This document shows, in pieces, positions 36,201 through 47,469 of a stretch of 64,000 nt of DNA. Source of the DNA: Magnolia sinica (lineage: Eukaryota > Streptophyta > Magnoliopsida > Magnoliales > Magnoliaceae); assembly GCF_029962835.1 (NCBI RefSeq), contig NC_080583.1:1364001-1428000 (forward strand), written 5' to 3'. Every line of letters starts with the position of its first letter. The first letter of the stretch is position 1. Position numbers and translations under genes: made by a program. The notes under the pieces were generated by a model that did not search any database, was not told where the DNA came from, and saw only the letters and a list, made by a program, of their open reading frames with translations.

Positions 36201-39200
36201 ATTTGTACCCATAAGCTACTCTAAAGAGCTAGTCTCATGATTTTTATGTACAGGTAGAACAATTACCTGAGGAACAGAAAGAAAAGCCAAAACCTATTCA
36301 ACATCAAGAAGAAATTCAGGTAATGCATGCTACATTGATTGATCTACATGGCTTGGCTCTTTTTCTGAAAAGAATTTGCAATTACTTGATTGACCGCAGA
36401 TTTCAGATGCTAGGATACGACAGTGGTCAAATGGAAAGGAAGGAAATATCCGCTCACTGCTGTCCACTCTGCAATATGTGAGTATAGTTTTCAAACAAAG
36501 ACATGCAAACTTTTCGTGTGCTGTTAGATTTAGGTGTTCTTGGTATACTTTCTTGCCTTATTCCTTTTATAATCAATTCACATGTAATTATCAAAAATAA
36601 AAAGAAAATAACTCAAAGAAATCTCCTAAAGGTGTTATCTTTGAACTCTCAATCCATACAGAACCTTCTTTAGAAACTCCGAACTTCAAACCATCAAATC
36701 CTCCTTTGCTTCTATTGTGGAGCTCACTATTAAGAATCTTGTTTTCTCAAAGCTACAGTAGTTTCAAGATATTTCTCAACCCCACTAAAGCAGCCTCGCT
36801 CCGAACAGCTGTTGTCTTTCTTTCTTAGGACTTATGAGAGATGCCATGTCTGAACTCCCAAATTCCAACCTTACTAATCGTCTATAAAATCCAAACAGTC
36901 ATGTAACTCTTTGTAATTCTTCTACCAATTTCCCATCCTCTTGCATCCCTGTCAGGTGCCAACATCACTTATGGAGACAGATATTGTGGAATATATCACT
37001 CTTATGGTGCACCACATCCGAGAGAAGAACAGAAACCAAATGATAGGAGTATATCATTGAAATTTATTATTGTAATTGATGTTGTATGTCCTTTTTGATA
37101 AATTCTTGGACATCAACTTGCCTTCATCTCAAGAGTAAAGTTGGTTGGTGCATGGCCTAGCTAGAGGGAATCCTGCCAGTGTGATCACGAAATTTTTTAT
37201 TTTTATTTTTATAGAAAAACATTGTTGGACGTCTAATCTTTATTGATATTATTCATTTACTCTGTATTTCCTTAAACTTGGGAATATTTAGGAGGTTTTA
37301 TCGTCCAACATGCAAGCTCCAAGTTATGCCTAAAGTGCAAGGCTATAGCTCTAGTTCTAATCTGCCTCTCCACCCATATCCTAAGGAGATGATGTGGAAC
37401 TTCTGATTCCATTCTTCTATGTTCAGTCCTGATTGGGCAGCAAATAAATCCTGCATGCTTTGCTAGATGCATTTTCCATTGTGGAGCTTCTTGGAGCTGC
37501 TAATTCAGTATCCCGCAAATCCAGAGATATGTTTTGATTCTCTGAATCTAGAAGTTGGAGACAATACTAGAAACACCTGATATTACAACTGTAGAGACTC
37601 AATTACCTCATGTCGCTGAAAATGTGTTCGTGAGGTAAAGTTACTTCCCTGAAACTCTTCTAGGTACCCATTCTTTCATCCCATTTTCATGTAGAGAGCT
37701 TTGGTGGAGAACTCAGTTTGGAAAGGTGAACACATTCATTGTAGTATATTCCATTGAAGTATTTAAAAAGAGGTAGTTCTTCTCCTGCTTTCTCTTCTTT
37801 CGTCTTTGTTTCCTTTTTCTAACTGCAGAGTTACCAGTCAATCGATGTTCCTCAAATCAATGCTTGATTGATATAGTATTGTTTTCCGGTCTCAGATGTT
37901 TCAATTTCCAAATTTTAATGTATTGAAAAGAAATATGTTGGCTTGGAAATGACAAACTTGTTCTTACATTTTATTCTATCCATGCTAGTTTATTTGTCAA
38001 TAAGATGTAACTTATATTTCTTTGTCTATCACTTCACAAGCATACAATAGTATCTCTTTTTAAAACATGACATTGTACCACAAAGATTTGAAATTCTTTC
38101 TGGAGCTGTTTCCTCCCAAGAATGTTGTGGCCTTTTGTCTTATATTCTCCCTTCTTGTGAGATCTTCTTGCGTGTTCTTCAACCTGACTCCCATTGCTCT
38201 ATGTTGCCAACTTAGGAGCTTTTGCAGTTTGATTCTTAAAAGTCTTGCTGTATATAGGTTCTTTGGCCAGATAGCGGATGGAAACCAGTGCCCCTTGTTG
38301 ATGTAATTGAAGGAACTTCAGTGAGGAGAGCATATCAAAAGGCTTTACTGTGCCTACATCCAGACAAGCTTCAACAAAGGGGTGCTGCAATGCACCAAAA
38401 GTACATTGCAGAAAAAGTCTTTGACATCTTGCAGGTATTTTTTAATTCTTCATAAAGAAAATTGGTGTTTGTTCTACCACATGGTTAAGTGCAGAAAGCT
38501 GAATCACTTGCAATGCCCACACATGTTCATCTGCTTGGGCCTGGAAACCAAGAAAAAGAGAGTGCAGACATTAGTTTGTCGAAAAATATTGAGAAATGCA
38601 TATCTTCTGTGAAACAGTTTGGACCATACTAGAGGTGTATAGGTGGCCCATTTATAATTGGGCCTATAAGTCAGCCCGTGCAGTCCCTTTGTTAGTCAGA
38701 CCTGAAATTCAGGCCTAGGCACAACCACTACAGTCATAAATGGGCCATGTATTTTGGGCTGGGCCTCAACAGGAAAATATTGTCAAACCTAGGCGCCAGT
38801 CTAAAAATCAGGCCCAGACGCTACTAATGGTTGGCTGGGCTTGGAAGCTGATTGGAGAGCCCAGCCCACTTCCCTCTAGATCTAAAGTTAACAAGGACAG
38901 CGACACTCACTGCTAATGGGTGGCTGGGCTGCTAAGCCAATTGGAGAGCCCAGCCTACTTCCCACTTGATCTTAAAGTTAACTAGGCCAGCCACACTCCA
39001 CTCAATACATGTTCTTCTTAGAAATAAAAAATGAACACAAGGCTTCCATGATTCCATATAACATCTCCATGCTAGAGCTGATTTTCAAATGCCATATATT
39101 AATGTGTATCGAGTTTTGTCAAACGCGATAGAAGCACCTCAATGAGTTACATGCGGCCAACTCTAGTAGCAGTCAAATTCACTGTCATGGAGAATATACT

Positions 39201-40382
39201 TGAAGGATATTATAAAATTTCTTATGGCGGACCCTTTATGCTTCCAACCTGGCTGCTTCCTGTATGATTTTGGCTGCCCTAATTATTAGCTGCTGCTGAA
39301 AACACTGGAATTCTGGCCTATACTGTTTCCTGACTATTGCTTGGTCTACCACTCTGATTGGCTTACAGCTTTGGCTACCCGACTACCTCTTACCGCTTAC
39401 AGCTCTAACTGGCTTACCTGGCACACAATTGAATCTTACTATTCAATTGAACACCCAAAGATCCTGTTTGGTAGATGCCTAAAAATGAGTTCATCTCATT
39501 TTATTTAAGAGAAATTATGTATTAGAGATATACCGAGTTCATGTTAATTGTAATTATGTACTCAAGATCAAGATCTGTAGTAAATAATTACTGTTAATTA
39601 AAATGAGATGAGCTCATTTTTAGGCGCTTACCAAACAGGGCCAAAGATTTATATAATTTTCTTTAATTCCCATGCATGTCTAAGAACCTGACTCAACTCG
39701 AAAGTCTACTAAGTCGAATTGACTTGAAGAGTCGGCCAAACACTTGACTTGCAAGCAAAAAACTCAATAATTAAATCATTGTTTTAAAGTAGTATATTAT
39801 GAAGTGTATAAACTAATAAAAATATGAAAAGTTAACAAAAGAATTAGATAACCCAGAAAAAAATCAACTCGGTTGAGTTTTCGTTCCAACTTGATTACAC
39901 TTGAAAAAAAACTCAATGAGACATGAAAAATCAAGGGAATCAAGTTTCATGTCGAATCAACTTGAAATCTAACTGAGTTGGGTATCTTTGCTCACCAATT
40001 CAATTGTCCTTTTACACCCTGCTAAGATGTTTGTTAACTCCAGTGTTCACGGACCCACACTAATCTATCATGTCCACTTCATGACTGAAAATTAAACAAT
40101 TTATTCAAATCAGGCAGCTATTGGCCTGGTCCTTCAAATCCAACTTCCTTTTTTCTTTTTTTTTCTGCTCCTGATAAAATAGAAAAAGAAACCTTCAAAT
40201 AACACCTTTTACTCATTTCACCATTCACTTACGAGGCAGACTTTCTTAATGCAGAATTTGTTTCCATACAAAGCTGGTGCTTATCCAGCTGGAATATCTC
40301 CAAAATTGTAGTGCTTCACATACACCTTTATTTGGCCTTACAGGAGGCATGGACGCATTTCAACTCAGCTAGTTCAATTTGA
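30258..40382 (+). CDS. JAC1: JAC1-like auxilin J-domain protein, ten coding exons
   Basis: Exons: 30258-30733, 32137-32822, 32888-33046, 33123-33529, 33659-33770, 35139-35206, 36254-36319, 36400-36477, 38258-38434 and 40344-40382. All introns are GT-AG and phases join to one 755-residue frame ending TGA. The start is the ATG of [11 protein letters not shown]; the in-frame TTG 12 bases earlier is not needed. Acidic motifs FDDVFGG (38-44) and FFDDIFKG (103-110) lie in a Ser-rich N-terminus. The middle is low-complexity and charged. The C-terminus is the auxilin-type J domain, with [11 protein letters not shown] (687-697), HPD at 718-720 and [11 protein letters not shown] before the end. The family stimulates Hsc70. 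Arabidopsis JAC1 is a cytosolic protein needed for blue-light chloroplast accumulation downstream of phototropins; this role is transferred by homology. The Arabidopsis protein is, from memory, about 650 residues, so this one is longer in the disordered part. Other auxilin-like proteins are a less likely identity. No frameshift or lost key residue. Confidence 0.92.
35281..35576. mobile_element. 296-bp hAT-type MITE in JAC1 intron 6
   Basis: Ends CAAGGCGTGTGTAACGG and CTGTTACGGCATACCTCG are imperfect inverted repeats. The exact 8-bp duplication CATCTGCT flanks it (35273-35280 and 35577-35584). The interior is full of CCGTAACGGC/GGCCGTTATGG words. It lies 74 bp into the intron after exon 6. Confidence 0.88.
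38824..38999. repeat. 89-bp imperfect tandem duplication in JAC1 intron 9
   Basis: Units at 38824 and 38913 share ATTGGAGAGCCCAGCC and AAAGTTAAC. They differ at several positions, so this is older than the other duplications in the window. The sequence just upstream (38635-38820) is also GGGCC-rich and may be a decayed hAT element. Confidence 0.75.
39463..39640. mobile_element. foldback MITE in JAC1 intron 9
   Basis: The left arm (CCTGTTTGGTAGATGCCTAA and on through TGAGTTCATCTCATTTTA) and the right arm ending GCGCTTACCAAACAGG are inverted over about 38 bp. Flanking CCAAAGA(T) on both sides is probably a 7-8-bp target duplication, with a one-base uncertainty at the ends. hAT-like. Confidence 0.75.
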
Positions 40383-40646
40383 GATCGGCATGCTTAACAA
40401 CCACTGCCTCCTCTGAAAGAACAAAATGATACATCCATCTCCAATTATAGGTATGTGTACTTATGTTGCACGTATGTGTTGTTTTGATTGTGTGTATATA
40501 TATGAATTATGACGTGATACCTCAGCGTTGCCTACAGCACTTCACAAAATCTTCATATGTAATTTGATAGATTATATGCCGGGTCGGTCCCAAGAATAGT
40601 AAGCCGACCCGAATTCCTGTATTTATTTGACTTCGAAAGTTTTCCG

Positions 40647-40652
40647 AATAAA
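40647..40652 (+). terminator. poly(A) signal of the JAC1 gene
   Basis: AATAAA, 265 bp past the stop codon, the only exact hexamer found by eye between the stop and the gypsy insertion. It would leave a 3' UTR of about 280-300 bp. Confidence 0.6.
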
Positions 40653-40768
40653 GTTATACACAGCTGTAGGCGTTTTGTAACAATAGATGCCTCCATGCTT
40701 ACAGCAGTTAGATTTTGAGTGAGGTTAATGTTTTAGGTAATGCAAACAGAAGGTTAGTTGTTGGTGGA

Positions 40769-41470
40769 TGATGTAGAGCGGGTCGCAGACAATTACATGG
40801 CCAAGATGGATCAGAAAAGGTCCGGTCGATGACAGAAGTGATCCAGACCATCGATCCTTAAATCGGGCGTATCTTGCAATCCGGAATGAGTTATCTGACG
40901 TAAAATATATGATTTTGGGGTAGAACGAGCTACTGAAGCCAACCAACCCGCTACGCCGGGTTGCGCAGCCCGGAATTGCGAAAAACCCCTGGATCGATGG
41001 TCGTTTCCCCGTTTTAATTTCGTTTTTACTATAAATAGTAAGTTTTAGTTTGATTATAACTCTTCATCCGTCGGGCTTTAGGAGTTGCGCCCAACGTGAA
41101 AAGAGCTTAGAATAATTAGGAGAACGGTTTGGTGAAGCCAAATAGGACACTTACTATTTTTGGCCGAAAACCTTGCGCACTAGTAGACATCACGACCGTC
41201 TATAAATAGTAAGTTTACTTTTTATAGTAAGTCGCGGATTCTAAGAGTTTGAGTTGTAGTTTGCTTCTAATTTCTTTCCCATTGCTTGGTAGCCCTATTT
41301 AAAGGGTTGTGAACTCGTTTTTATTCATCAATTAATCAATTTCGAATTTATTAGAATTTATTTCTATTTTCTGCTTTCTTTCCTCGTGGATTCGAGAAGT
41401 CTCTGTGAGGAGTCCAGAGAAGCTCCGTGGATTCGGGGTAGTTATCCTCATCACGTTCATCCCTGCGTCA
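40769..41470 (+). repeat. 5' LTR (702 bp)
   Basis: Begins TGATGTAGAGCGGG, ends CCCTGCGTCA. It carries repeated CTATAAATAGTAAG words and a TATTTAAAGGG promoter-like element near 41291. It contains about 46 bp (near 40941-40986, GC-rich) that the 3' LTR lacks. Confidence 0.95.
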
Positions 41471-41472
41471 AT

Positions 41473-41484
41473 TGGTATCAAAGC
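41473..41484 (+). other. primer-binding site
   Basis: TGGTATCAAAGC begins two bases after the 5' LTR. It is complementary to the 3' end of initiator tRNA-Met, apart from one base (the usual form is TGGTATCAGAGC). Confidence 0.85.
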
Positions 41485-41503
41485 GAGGATTTCTCTCGGG
41501 CCG

Positions 41504-43174
41504 ATGGCAAACAACGAAGGTATGAATCAAAATCCTGTGGACGGTGATCCAGGGATTCGTTATCTTTCGGAAAGAATGGAAGCTTTCCACCGGGAGAGTC
41601 AGTTGACCATGCAAGGGCTACAGGCAACTCTCGATCGTCTTGCGGATGCGCTACTTCCGCCCCGAGCCCTAGGTGGTGCTCCACCACCCATGGTGGCTCC
41701 ACCACCCATGGTTGCTGTACGACACAATCCCGATTTTCGTAGAGCACTACCAGTGGCAAACCGTAGGGCTACACCAGATGATTCAAGTTCTAGCGACGAG
41801 GACCTTAATGAGGGTTTTGCTCGACGACCAATCCATGGAGGTGATCATCTAGATCGTGCTGAAAGAGACTATCGAGGTAAGGCTGAACTTCCTAGTTTTA
41901 ATGGTTTATTACGTATAGAAGATTTTCTCGATTGGCTAGCCGAAGTAGAGAGATATTTTGATTACATGGACGTGCCAGATCATAAAATGGTAAAATTGGT
42001 AGCGTTTAAATTAAAATCTAGTGCTTCTGTATGGTGGGAACAATTACAACTCTCACGAGCCCGCCAGAACAAGGCACCCATCTCATCATGGCCACGGATG
42101 AGACGTCTTCTTCGATCTCGATTTCTCCCCAGTGATTATGAGCAGATATTATTCCAGCAATATCAAAATTGCGAAGGAAATCGAATCACGCAGTTACATC
42201 AAGAATTTCAACGGTTGGCTACACGAAACGATCTGTCAGAATCTGAGTCACAGAAGGTGGCACGATTTATAGGTGGGTTGCGACCGATAATTCAGGATCG
42301 AGTTCAGATGTACCCAGTCGGGACCGTGGATGAAGCAGTTCAATTGGCGGGTAGGGCAGAAACACAATTTGTAAGAGCTCCTGCTCGTCCATATCCTTCA
42401 AATCGACCCCCCATGACGGGTCCCACGCAGGATCCAGTGCTGCCACGAGGAAAAGATCCAGTACCTCAACTTCCTACAACCGCAAACCGTGATACGGGGA
42501 GCGGCTCATCCAGACCTCAACGTGCAGCACCCACAACAGCAGGTCCGAGTAGGATTCCAAATCCTTATACTCGGCCAAGGTCGAATAATTGTTACCGCTG
42601 TGGCCAACCAGGCCACTTATCAAACACTTGTCCTCAACGTCCCGCAGCGCACTTGACTATAAACGAAGGAGGCACTGAAGATGAGGCCGCAGAAGAAGAC
42701 TATCGCTTTGATGAACATGAACAAACTATTGAAGAAACAGCAGGTGGCGATGAAGTGACGGGCGAGGATCGTGGCGAATTTCTAGTTGTGAGGCGATTAC
42801 TGTATGCCCCACGAAAGGAATTACATCCACAGCGATACAATATATTTCGTACTCGGTGCACCATCAACGGAAAGGTCTGTGATGTGATCATAGACAGTGG
42901 TAGTAGCGAAAATATCGTCTCGAGAGTAATGATGGACAAGTTGCGGCTACCAACGATGAAGCATCCTTCCCCATACTCTATTGGCTGGATAAAAAAGGTG
43001 AATGAGACCAAGGTAACTGAACAATGCACTATCTCGTTTTCAATTGGCAAAAATTATAAGGATCAAATACTTTGTGACGTGGTCGATATGGAAGCTTGTC
43101 ATATGTTACTCGGTCGACCCTGTGCGACCCATCGGGGGCGAGATAATGTTTCGTCAAGGATAGTCGAAAAATAA
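41504..43174 (+). CDS. gypsy gag-protease frame, open
   Basis: 556 codons from the first ATG past the primer site to TAA. The retrotransposon gag domain spans about residues 126-280 (words ELPSFNG, WWEQLQL, FLPSDY, FIGGLRP). A CCHC zinc knuckle, CYRCGQPGHLSNTC, starts at residue 363. An aspartic protease begins with active site DSGSS at residue 464 and has an LLGRPC segment at the end. The frame upstream of the ATG runs through LTR and primer site and is not taken as coding. Gag packages the RNA and protease processes the polyprotein. In related elements the frame continues into RT; here it ends shortly after protease at a frameshift, so RT is not joined to it. Confidence 0.85.
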   Translation: MANNEGMNQNPVDGDPGIRYLSERMEAFHRESQLTMQGLQATLDRLADALLPPRALGGAPPPMVAPPPMVAVRHNPDFRRALPVANRRATPDDSSSSDEDLNEGFARRPIHGGDHLDRAERDYRGKAELPSFNGLLRIEDFLDWLAEVERYFDYMDVPDHKMVKLVAFKLKSSASVWWEQLQLSRARQNKAPISSWPRMRRLLRSRFLPSDYEQILFQQYQNCEGNRITQLHQEFQRLATRNDLSESESQKVARFIGGLRPIIQDRVQMYPVGTVDEAVQLAGRAETQFVRAPARPYPSNRPPMTGPTQDPVLPRGKDPVPQLPTTANRDTGSGSSRPQRAAPTTAGPSRIPNPYTRPRSNNCYRCGQPGHLSNTCPQRPAAHLTINEGGTEDEAAEEDYRFDEHEQTIEETAGGDEVTGEDRGEFLVVRRLLYAPRKELHPQRYNIFRTRCTINGKVCDVIIDSGSSENIVSRVMMDKLRLPTMKHPSPYSIGWIKKVNETKVTEQCTISFSIGKNYKDQILCDVVDMEACHMLLGRPCATHRGRDNVSSRIVEK

Positions 43175-43185
43175 TCCTTGCCCCT

Positions 43186-44640
43186 ATGGCACCAGAGAAC
43201 CACCCTGAAGCCTCTAAAGTGGAGGGGACTTCCCTCTTGACCATTCGGGATTTCATGGAGGAATCTAAGGAAACTGGCGAGGTATACGCCGTAGTAGTTA
43301 AGGGCGAGGAAGAGGAACCCTCAAACATCCCTCCAAGTTTAAGACTGTTGCTAAACAAATTTGGCTCGAAGATTTACCTAATGGATTGGCCCCATGAGGG
43401 ACATCCAACATCACATGACCTCGTCCTTGGGACCTAATCGCCTTCATTATCGGATGAGTCCGAAGGAGTGTGAGATACTTGGGGCAAGTGGAGGAATTGA
43501 TCCGTAAGGGTCTCTTGGAGAGAGCATGAGCCCATGTCCCGTACCAGCATTAACGCCAAAAAAAGATGGAAGGTGGCGCATGTATATGGCATAAAGCAAT
43601 CAACAAAATTACTATCAAGTATCGTTTCCCAATACCACGGTTGGACGACATGCTCGATATGCTAGAAGGGGCCAAGGTGTTCTCTAAACTAGATCTAAGG
43701 AGCGGGTACCATTAGATTCGTATCCGACCCGGTGATGAGTGAAAAATGACATTCAAGACCAAGGAAGGGTTATATGAGTGGCTGGTCATGCCCTTCGGCC
43801 TATTGAACGCACCAAGTACTTTTATGTGTTTAAGGAATCAAGTTCTAAAACCATTCACTGGCCGATTTGTGGTAGTATATTTTGATGATATATTGATATA
43901 TAGTAAGGATTAGGTGGAGCACTGGAAACATCTCAGGAAGGTGCTGCAAGTCCTACAAATTAACAAGTTGTACCTCAACTTGAAGAAGTGTAGTTTTTTA
44001 ACTGACTGCCTGTTGTTTCTAGGATTTGTTATAACGCCCACATGCATTCGTGTGGACGATGAAAAGGTACGAGCTATTAGGGAATGGCCGATTCCGACAA
44101 ACATTCATGAGGTAAGGAGTTTTCATGGGTTGACGACTTTCTATCGTCGATTTGTGCGATATTTTAGCACCATAATCGCACCTATAAAGGATAGCATGAA
44201 AAAAGGACCTTTCAATTGTAACGATAAAGATGACAAGAGCTTTCATGAGATGAATCATCGTTTGTCTACAACACAGGTGTTGTTGATTCCTAATTTCGTC
44301 AAATTGTTTGAGGTTGAGTGTGTCACTTCATCGTCGGAATTGGAGGAGTATTATCACGGGAAGGCAGGCCGGTAGCCTACTTGAAAGAAGTGGTCGACTT
44401 ATAAGCTTGAGTTGTACGCAGTGTTCAGGCGACATTGGCGGCATTATCGATTCAAAGAGAGTTTGTTTTGTACACACCATCAAGCATTAAAGTTTATTAA
44501 TAGTCGGACTAACGTGAATCGTGTGCATCTAGATGGGTTGCGTTTTTACAGGAATTCACGTTCGTTATGAAGCACAAGGCAGCAGAACAAGGTGGGTGAT
44601 GCACTTAGCCGTCGTGCATCACTACTAGTTCCAATGAGCA
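43186..44640 (+). pseudogene. gypsy RT and RNase H remnant
   Basis: Recognisable Ty3/gypsy RT pieces lie in several frames: [17 protein letters not shown] text near 43550, a KLDLRSGY segment near 43690, a MPFGL segment near 43790, and the active site YFDDIL at 43878-43895. Stop codons interrupt at least four of these, including one right after the active-site helix. The connection/RNase H part (43914-44375 open frame with FHGLTTFYRRF) follows with further breaks. Not functional as it stands; I give no joined product. Confidence 0.85.
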
Positions 44641-44696
44641 ACGAGGTAGTCGGCTTCTAAGGAGCTGTATGCCGAGGATGAGGACCTTAAAGATTC

Positions 44697-45836
44697 TTGG
44701 ATGAAGTGTCAAAAGGTCACCCCGGTGACCTTCATATACAGGACGATTCTCTTCATAGGGAATCGATTGTGCATCCCCCAAAGTTCTCGAAGGGAGCAGA
44801 TTATTCGGGAGCTACATGGAGGTGGCCTTGGTGGACACCGGGGGAGACAAGACGCGAGATCTTGTGGAAGAGCGGTATTGTCATGGTACGGGATGTGGGA
44901 AAAGCCGTACAACGTTGTCATGTTTGTCGGACCTCCAAGGGGCAATCTCAATTACCTGTGCCTGAGGGTCCTTGGGAGGATTTATCAATGGACTTCGTGC
45001 TTGGTCTCCCACGAGCACAACGTGGCATGGATTCGGTGTTCGTGGTGGTAGATCGTTTCTCCAAGATGGCGTACTTTATCCCATGCAAGAAGACCCTCGA
45101 TGCAACACACGTGGAATTTATTTTTAGGGAGGTCGTACGGCTACACGGGGTCCCCAAGACCATTACTTCCGATCGTGACACGAAGTTCATTAGCCATTTT
45201 TGGCGGACTTTATGAAATCGATTCGATACACGACTTAAATTCAGCAGTGCTTACCACTGATGGGCAGTTTCAAGTTGTGAATCGCACGTTGAGAAACCTC
45301 CTTTGATGTATTTCAGCCGAAGCAGTGGGACTTGGCCTTGTCTCAACGAGTTTGCATTCAACAACATGGTGAACCGCTCAACGGGAAAATCCATTCCAGA
45401 TTATATACGGACGAGTGCCTCGCCACACACTTGACTTGGTCCTTCTCCCAAGCACCCGAGCACGAGCATTGCAGTAGAACATATGGCAGGCAAGATCATG
45501 GGCATCCATGCAGTAGGCGAACCAAGCTACATGCCTCGAAGCGAGAAGTACAAGGAACAAGCGGACAAGCATCGGCGACAAAAGTGTTCGAGGTGGGCGA
45601 CCGCGTTATGGTCCATCTGCGCAAAGAGAGATTTCCGACCGGGACGTACAACAAGTTGAAAAATAAGAAGATTGGACCCGTCCCAATCATCCGAAAGATT
45701 AATGATAACGCTTATATTGTTGATCTTCCAGATGACATGGCAATCTCACAGACTTTCAATGTCGCGGACCTGACCGAGTATCATGAACCAGAGCATGACA
45801 AGAACTCGAGGACGAGTTCTTTTGAAGTGGAGGAGA
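44697..45836 (+). pseudogene. gypsy integrase remnant
   Basis: A partial zinc-binding stretch (CHVC) near 44910 is followed by the catalytic-core words MDFVLGLP (first Asp) and TSDRDTKF (second Asp) in the frame ending at 45215. The core then shifts frame, and the region with the catalytic Glu is not intact. The C-terminal part resumes in another frame (45332-45985) with VGDRVMVHLRKERFP and FNVADL, and runs through the polypurine tract into the 3' LTR. Broken, so no active integrase. Confidence 0.85.
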
Positions 45837-45837
45837 C
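45824..45837 (+). other. polypurine tract
   Basis: GAAGTGGAGGAGAC directly precedes the 3' LTR, as expected for plus-strand priming. Confidence 0.7.
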
Positions 45838-46486
45838 TGATGGAGAGCGGGTCGCAGACAATTACATGGCCAAGATGGATCGAAAAAGGCCCGGCGGAAG
45901 TGATCCAGACCATCGAACCTTAAATCGGGCGTATCTTGCAATCCGGAATGAGTTATCTGACGTAAAATATATGATTTTGGGGTAGAACGAGCTACTGAAG
46001 CCCCTGGATCGATGGTCGTTTCCCCATTTTAATTTCGTTTTTACTATAAATAGTAAGTTGTAGTTTGATTATAACTCTTCATCCGTCGGGCTTTAGGAGT
46101 TGCGCCCAACGTGAAAAGAGCTTAGAATAATTAGGAGAACGGTTTGGTGAAGCCAAATAGGACACTTACTATTTTTGGCCGAAAACCTTGCGCACTAGTA
46201 GACATCACGACCGTCTATAAATAGTAAGTTTACTATTTATAGTAAGTCGCGGATTCTAAGAGTTTGAGTTATAGTTTGCTTCTAATTTCTTTCCCATTGC
46301 TTGGTAGCCCTATTTAAAGGGTTGTGAACTCGTTTTTATTCATCAATTAATCAATTTCGAATTTATTAGAATTTATTTCTATTTTCTGCTTTCTTTTCCT
46401 CGTGGATTCGAGAAGTCTCTGTGAGGAGTCCAGAGAAGCTCCGTGGATTCAGGGTAGTTATCCTCATCACGTTCATCCTTGCGTCA
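45838..46486 (+). repeat. 3' LTR (649 bp)
   Basis: Begins TGATGGAGAGCGGG, ends CCTTGCGTCA. By eye it differs from the 5' LTR at roughly a dozen single bases, a short indel near its start, and the missing GC-rich block of about 46 bp. Confidence 0.95.
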
Positions 46487-46491
46487 GTGGA

Positions 46492-47360
46492 GAACAAAAC
46501 CGAGTCTCCAACACACTCCCACACAACATAAAAGGGTCGGTTGGCTAAATATGCCACACTCGCCCTTGGATGGTGAGTGCTGTATGGCTATCAAGACATG
46601 GCTGACATAATTTGCGGGACCATATAGGGTTGCCTCGCTTGGCCATCCCTTACAAGAAAAAAAAGCATACAAAACATGTATATTTGTTAGACAAGTCATA
46701 CCGAGTTGACACAGTTTCAGATGAGTTGGAATGGTTTCAATCTCAGGGCGGTTCTTGTTCCAACACCGAGTGACAATTCCTTGGGTGGGATAAGCAATTG
46801 GATAGAAGTAGAGGGTTTGAGCCTGTGGCTCAAATTCAATGTTGATGTGTTACATCCATGAGGTCACCATTTGTTCCCCGCTAACCAATCACAGAAGGGT
46901 CTCTCAGGTAACATAAGAGGAAAGACAGAGCTACTGCATAGTAGTTTTTGGTTTTCCTACTCTAGCAAACCTGATTGTGTGGTCTTCCTTTCCCTAGTGT
47001 TTTAATGAACACTAACTCTGCTTCCAGATCCCAAACACTTGCACCCTGCTCACATGTGAGTCCTCTTTGCACAAATATCGTTTGCATTTTCTCCATTTGA
47101 TAACTAATCAGACCTTCCTTTTTAGTTCCCAGTTTCCACTAAGTATTTGCAGATGTGAAAGATTGTCTCTCCCCACAATCTTTATTTTAGAGTTTTTCTT
47201 CTCTCATTTTTTAAAGGATTCCTTAACATTCCCATGGTTTTAACTATATAATTTTGGATTGGCAGGGTAGGTGCTGATTGGACTGAGGGAGGTGTGTAAG
47301 AAATGAAATATGATAAAAATAGAAGAAAGAAATATGATTACTCAAAACTCATTATCATGT
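46492..47360. other. spacer, nothing recognised
   Basis: Continues the JAC1 downstream flank after the gypsy element. No coding signal. Confidence 0.5.
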
Positions 47361-47365
47361 TATAC

Positions 47366-47466
47366 ATTTAAACCCTTACATGTGGCGTGTACCTTAATAT
47401 GTTTAAACCCTTACATGTGGCGTGTACCTTAATACATTTCAACCCTTACATGTGGCATGTACCTTA
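47366..47466. repeat. three tandem ~35-bp units
   Basis: AACCCTTACATGTGGCGTGT followed by ACCTTAA occurs three times in a row, the third with one change (GGCATGT). Confidence 0.95.
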
Positions 47467-47469
47467 AAC

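Larger units (their letters stand above)
40769..46486 (+). mobile_element. Ty3/gypsy LTR retrotransposon, full length but defective
   Basis: Two LTRs, a primer site, gag-protease, RT/RNase H, integrase and polypurine tract occur in the Ty3/gypsy order. The exact 5-bp duplication GTGGA (40764-40768 and 46487-46491) fixes the ends, and each LTR begins TG and ends CA. Gag and protease are open; the later pol region has stops and frameshifts. The insertion is about 120 bp past the JAC1 poly(A) signal, in the same orientation, so its LTR promoter and terminator could affect read-through. Clade within Ty3/gypsy is not assigned; I see no chromodomain. Confidence 0.95.

Noticed and set aside
41405-41503. 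Upstream extension of the gag frame
   Set aside because: Passes through LTR and primer site, which are not translated as gag in this family.
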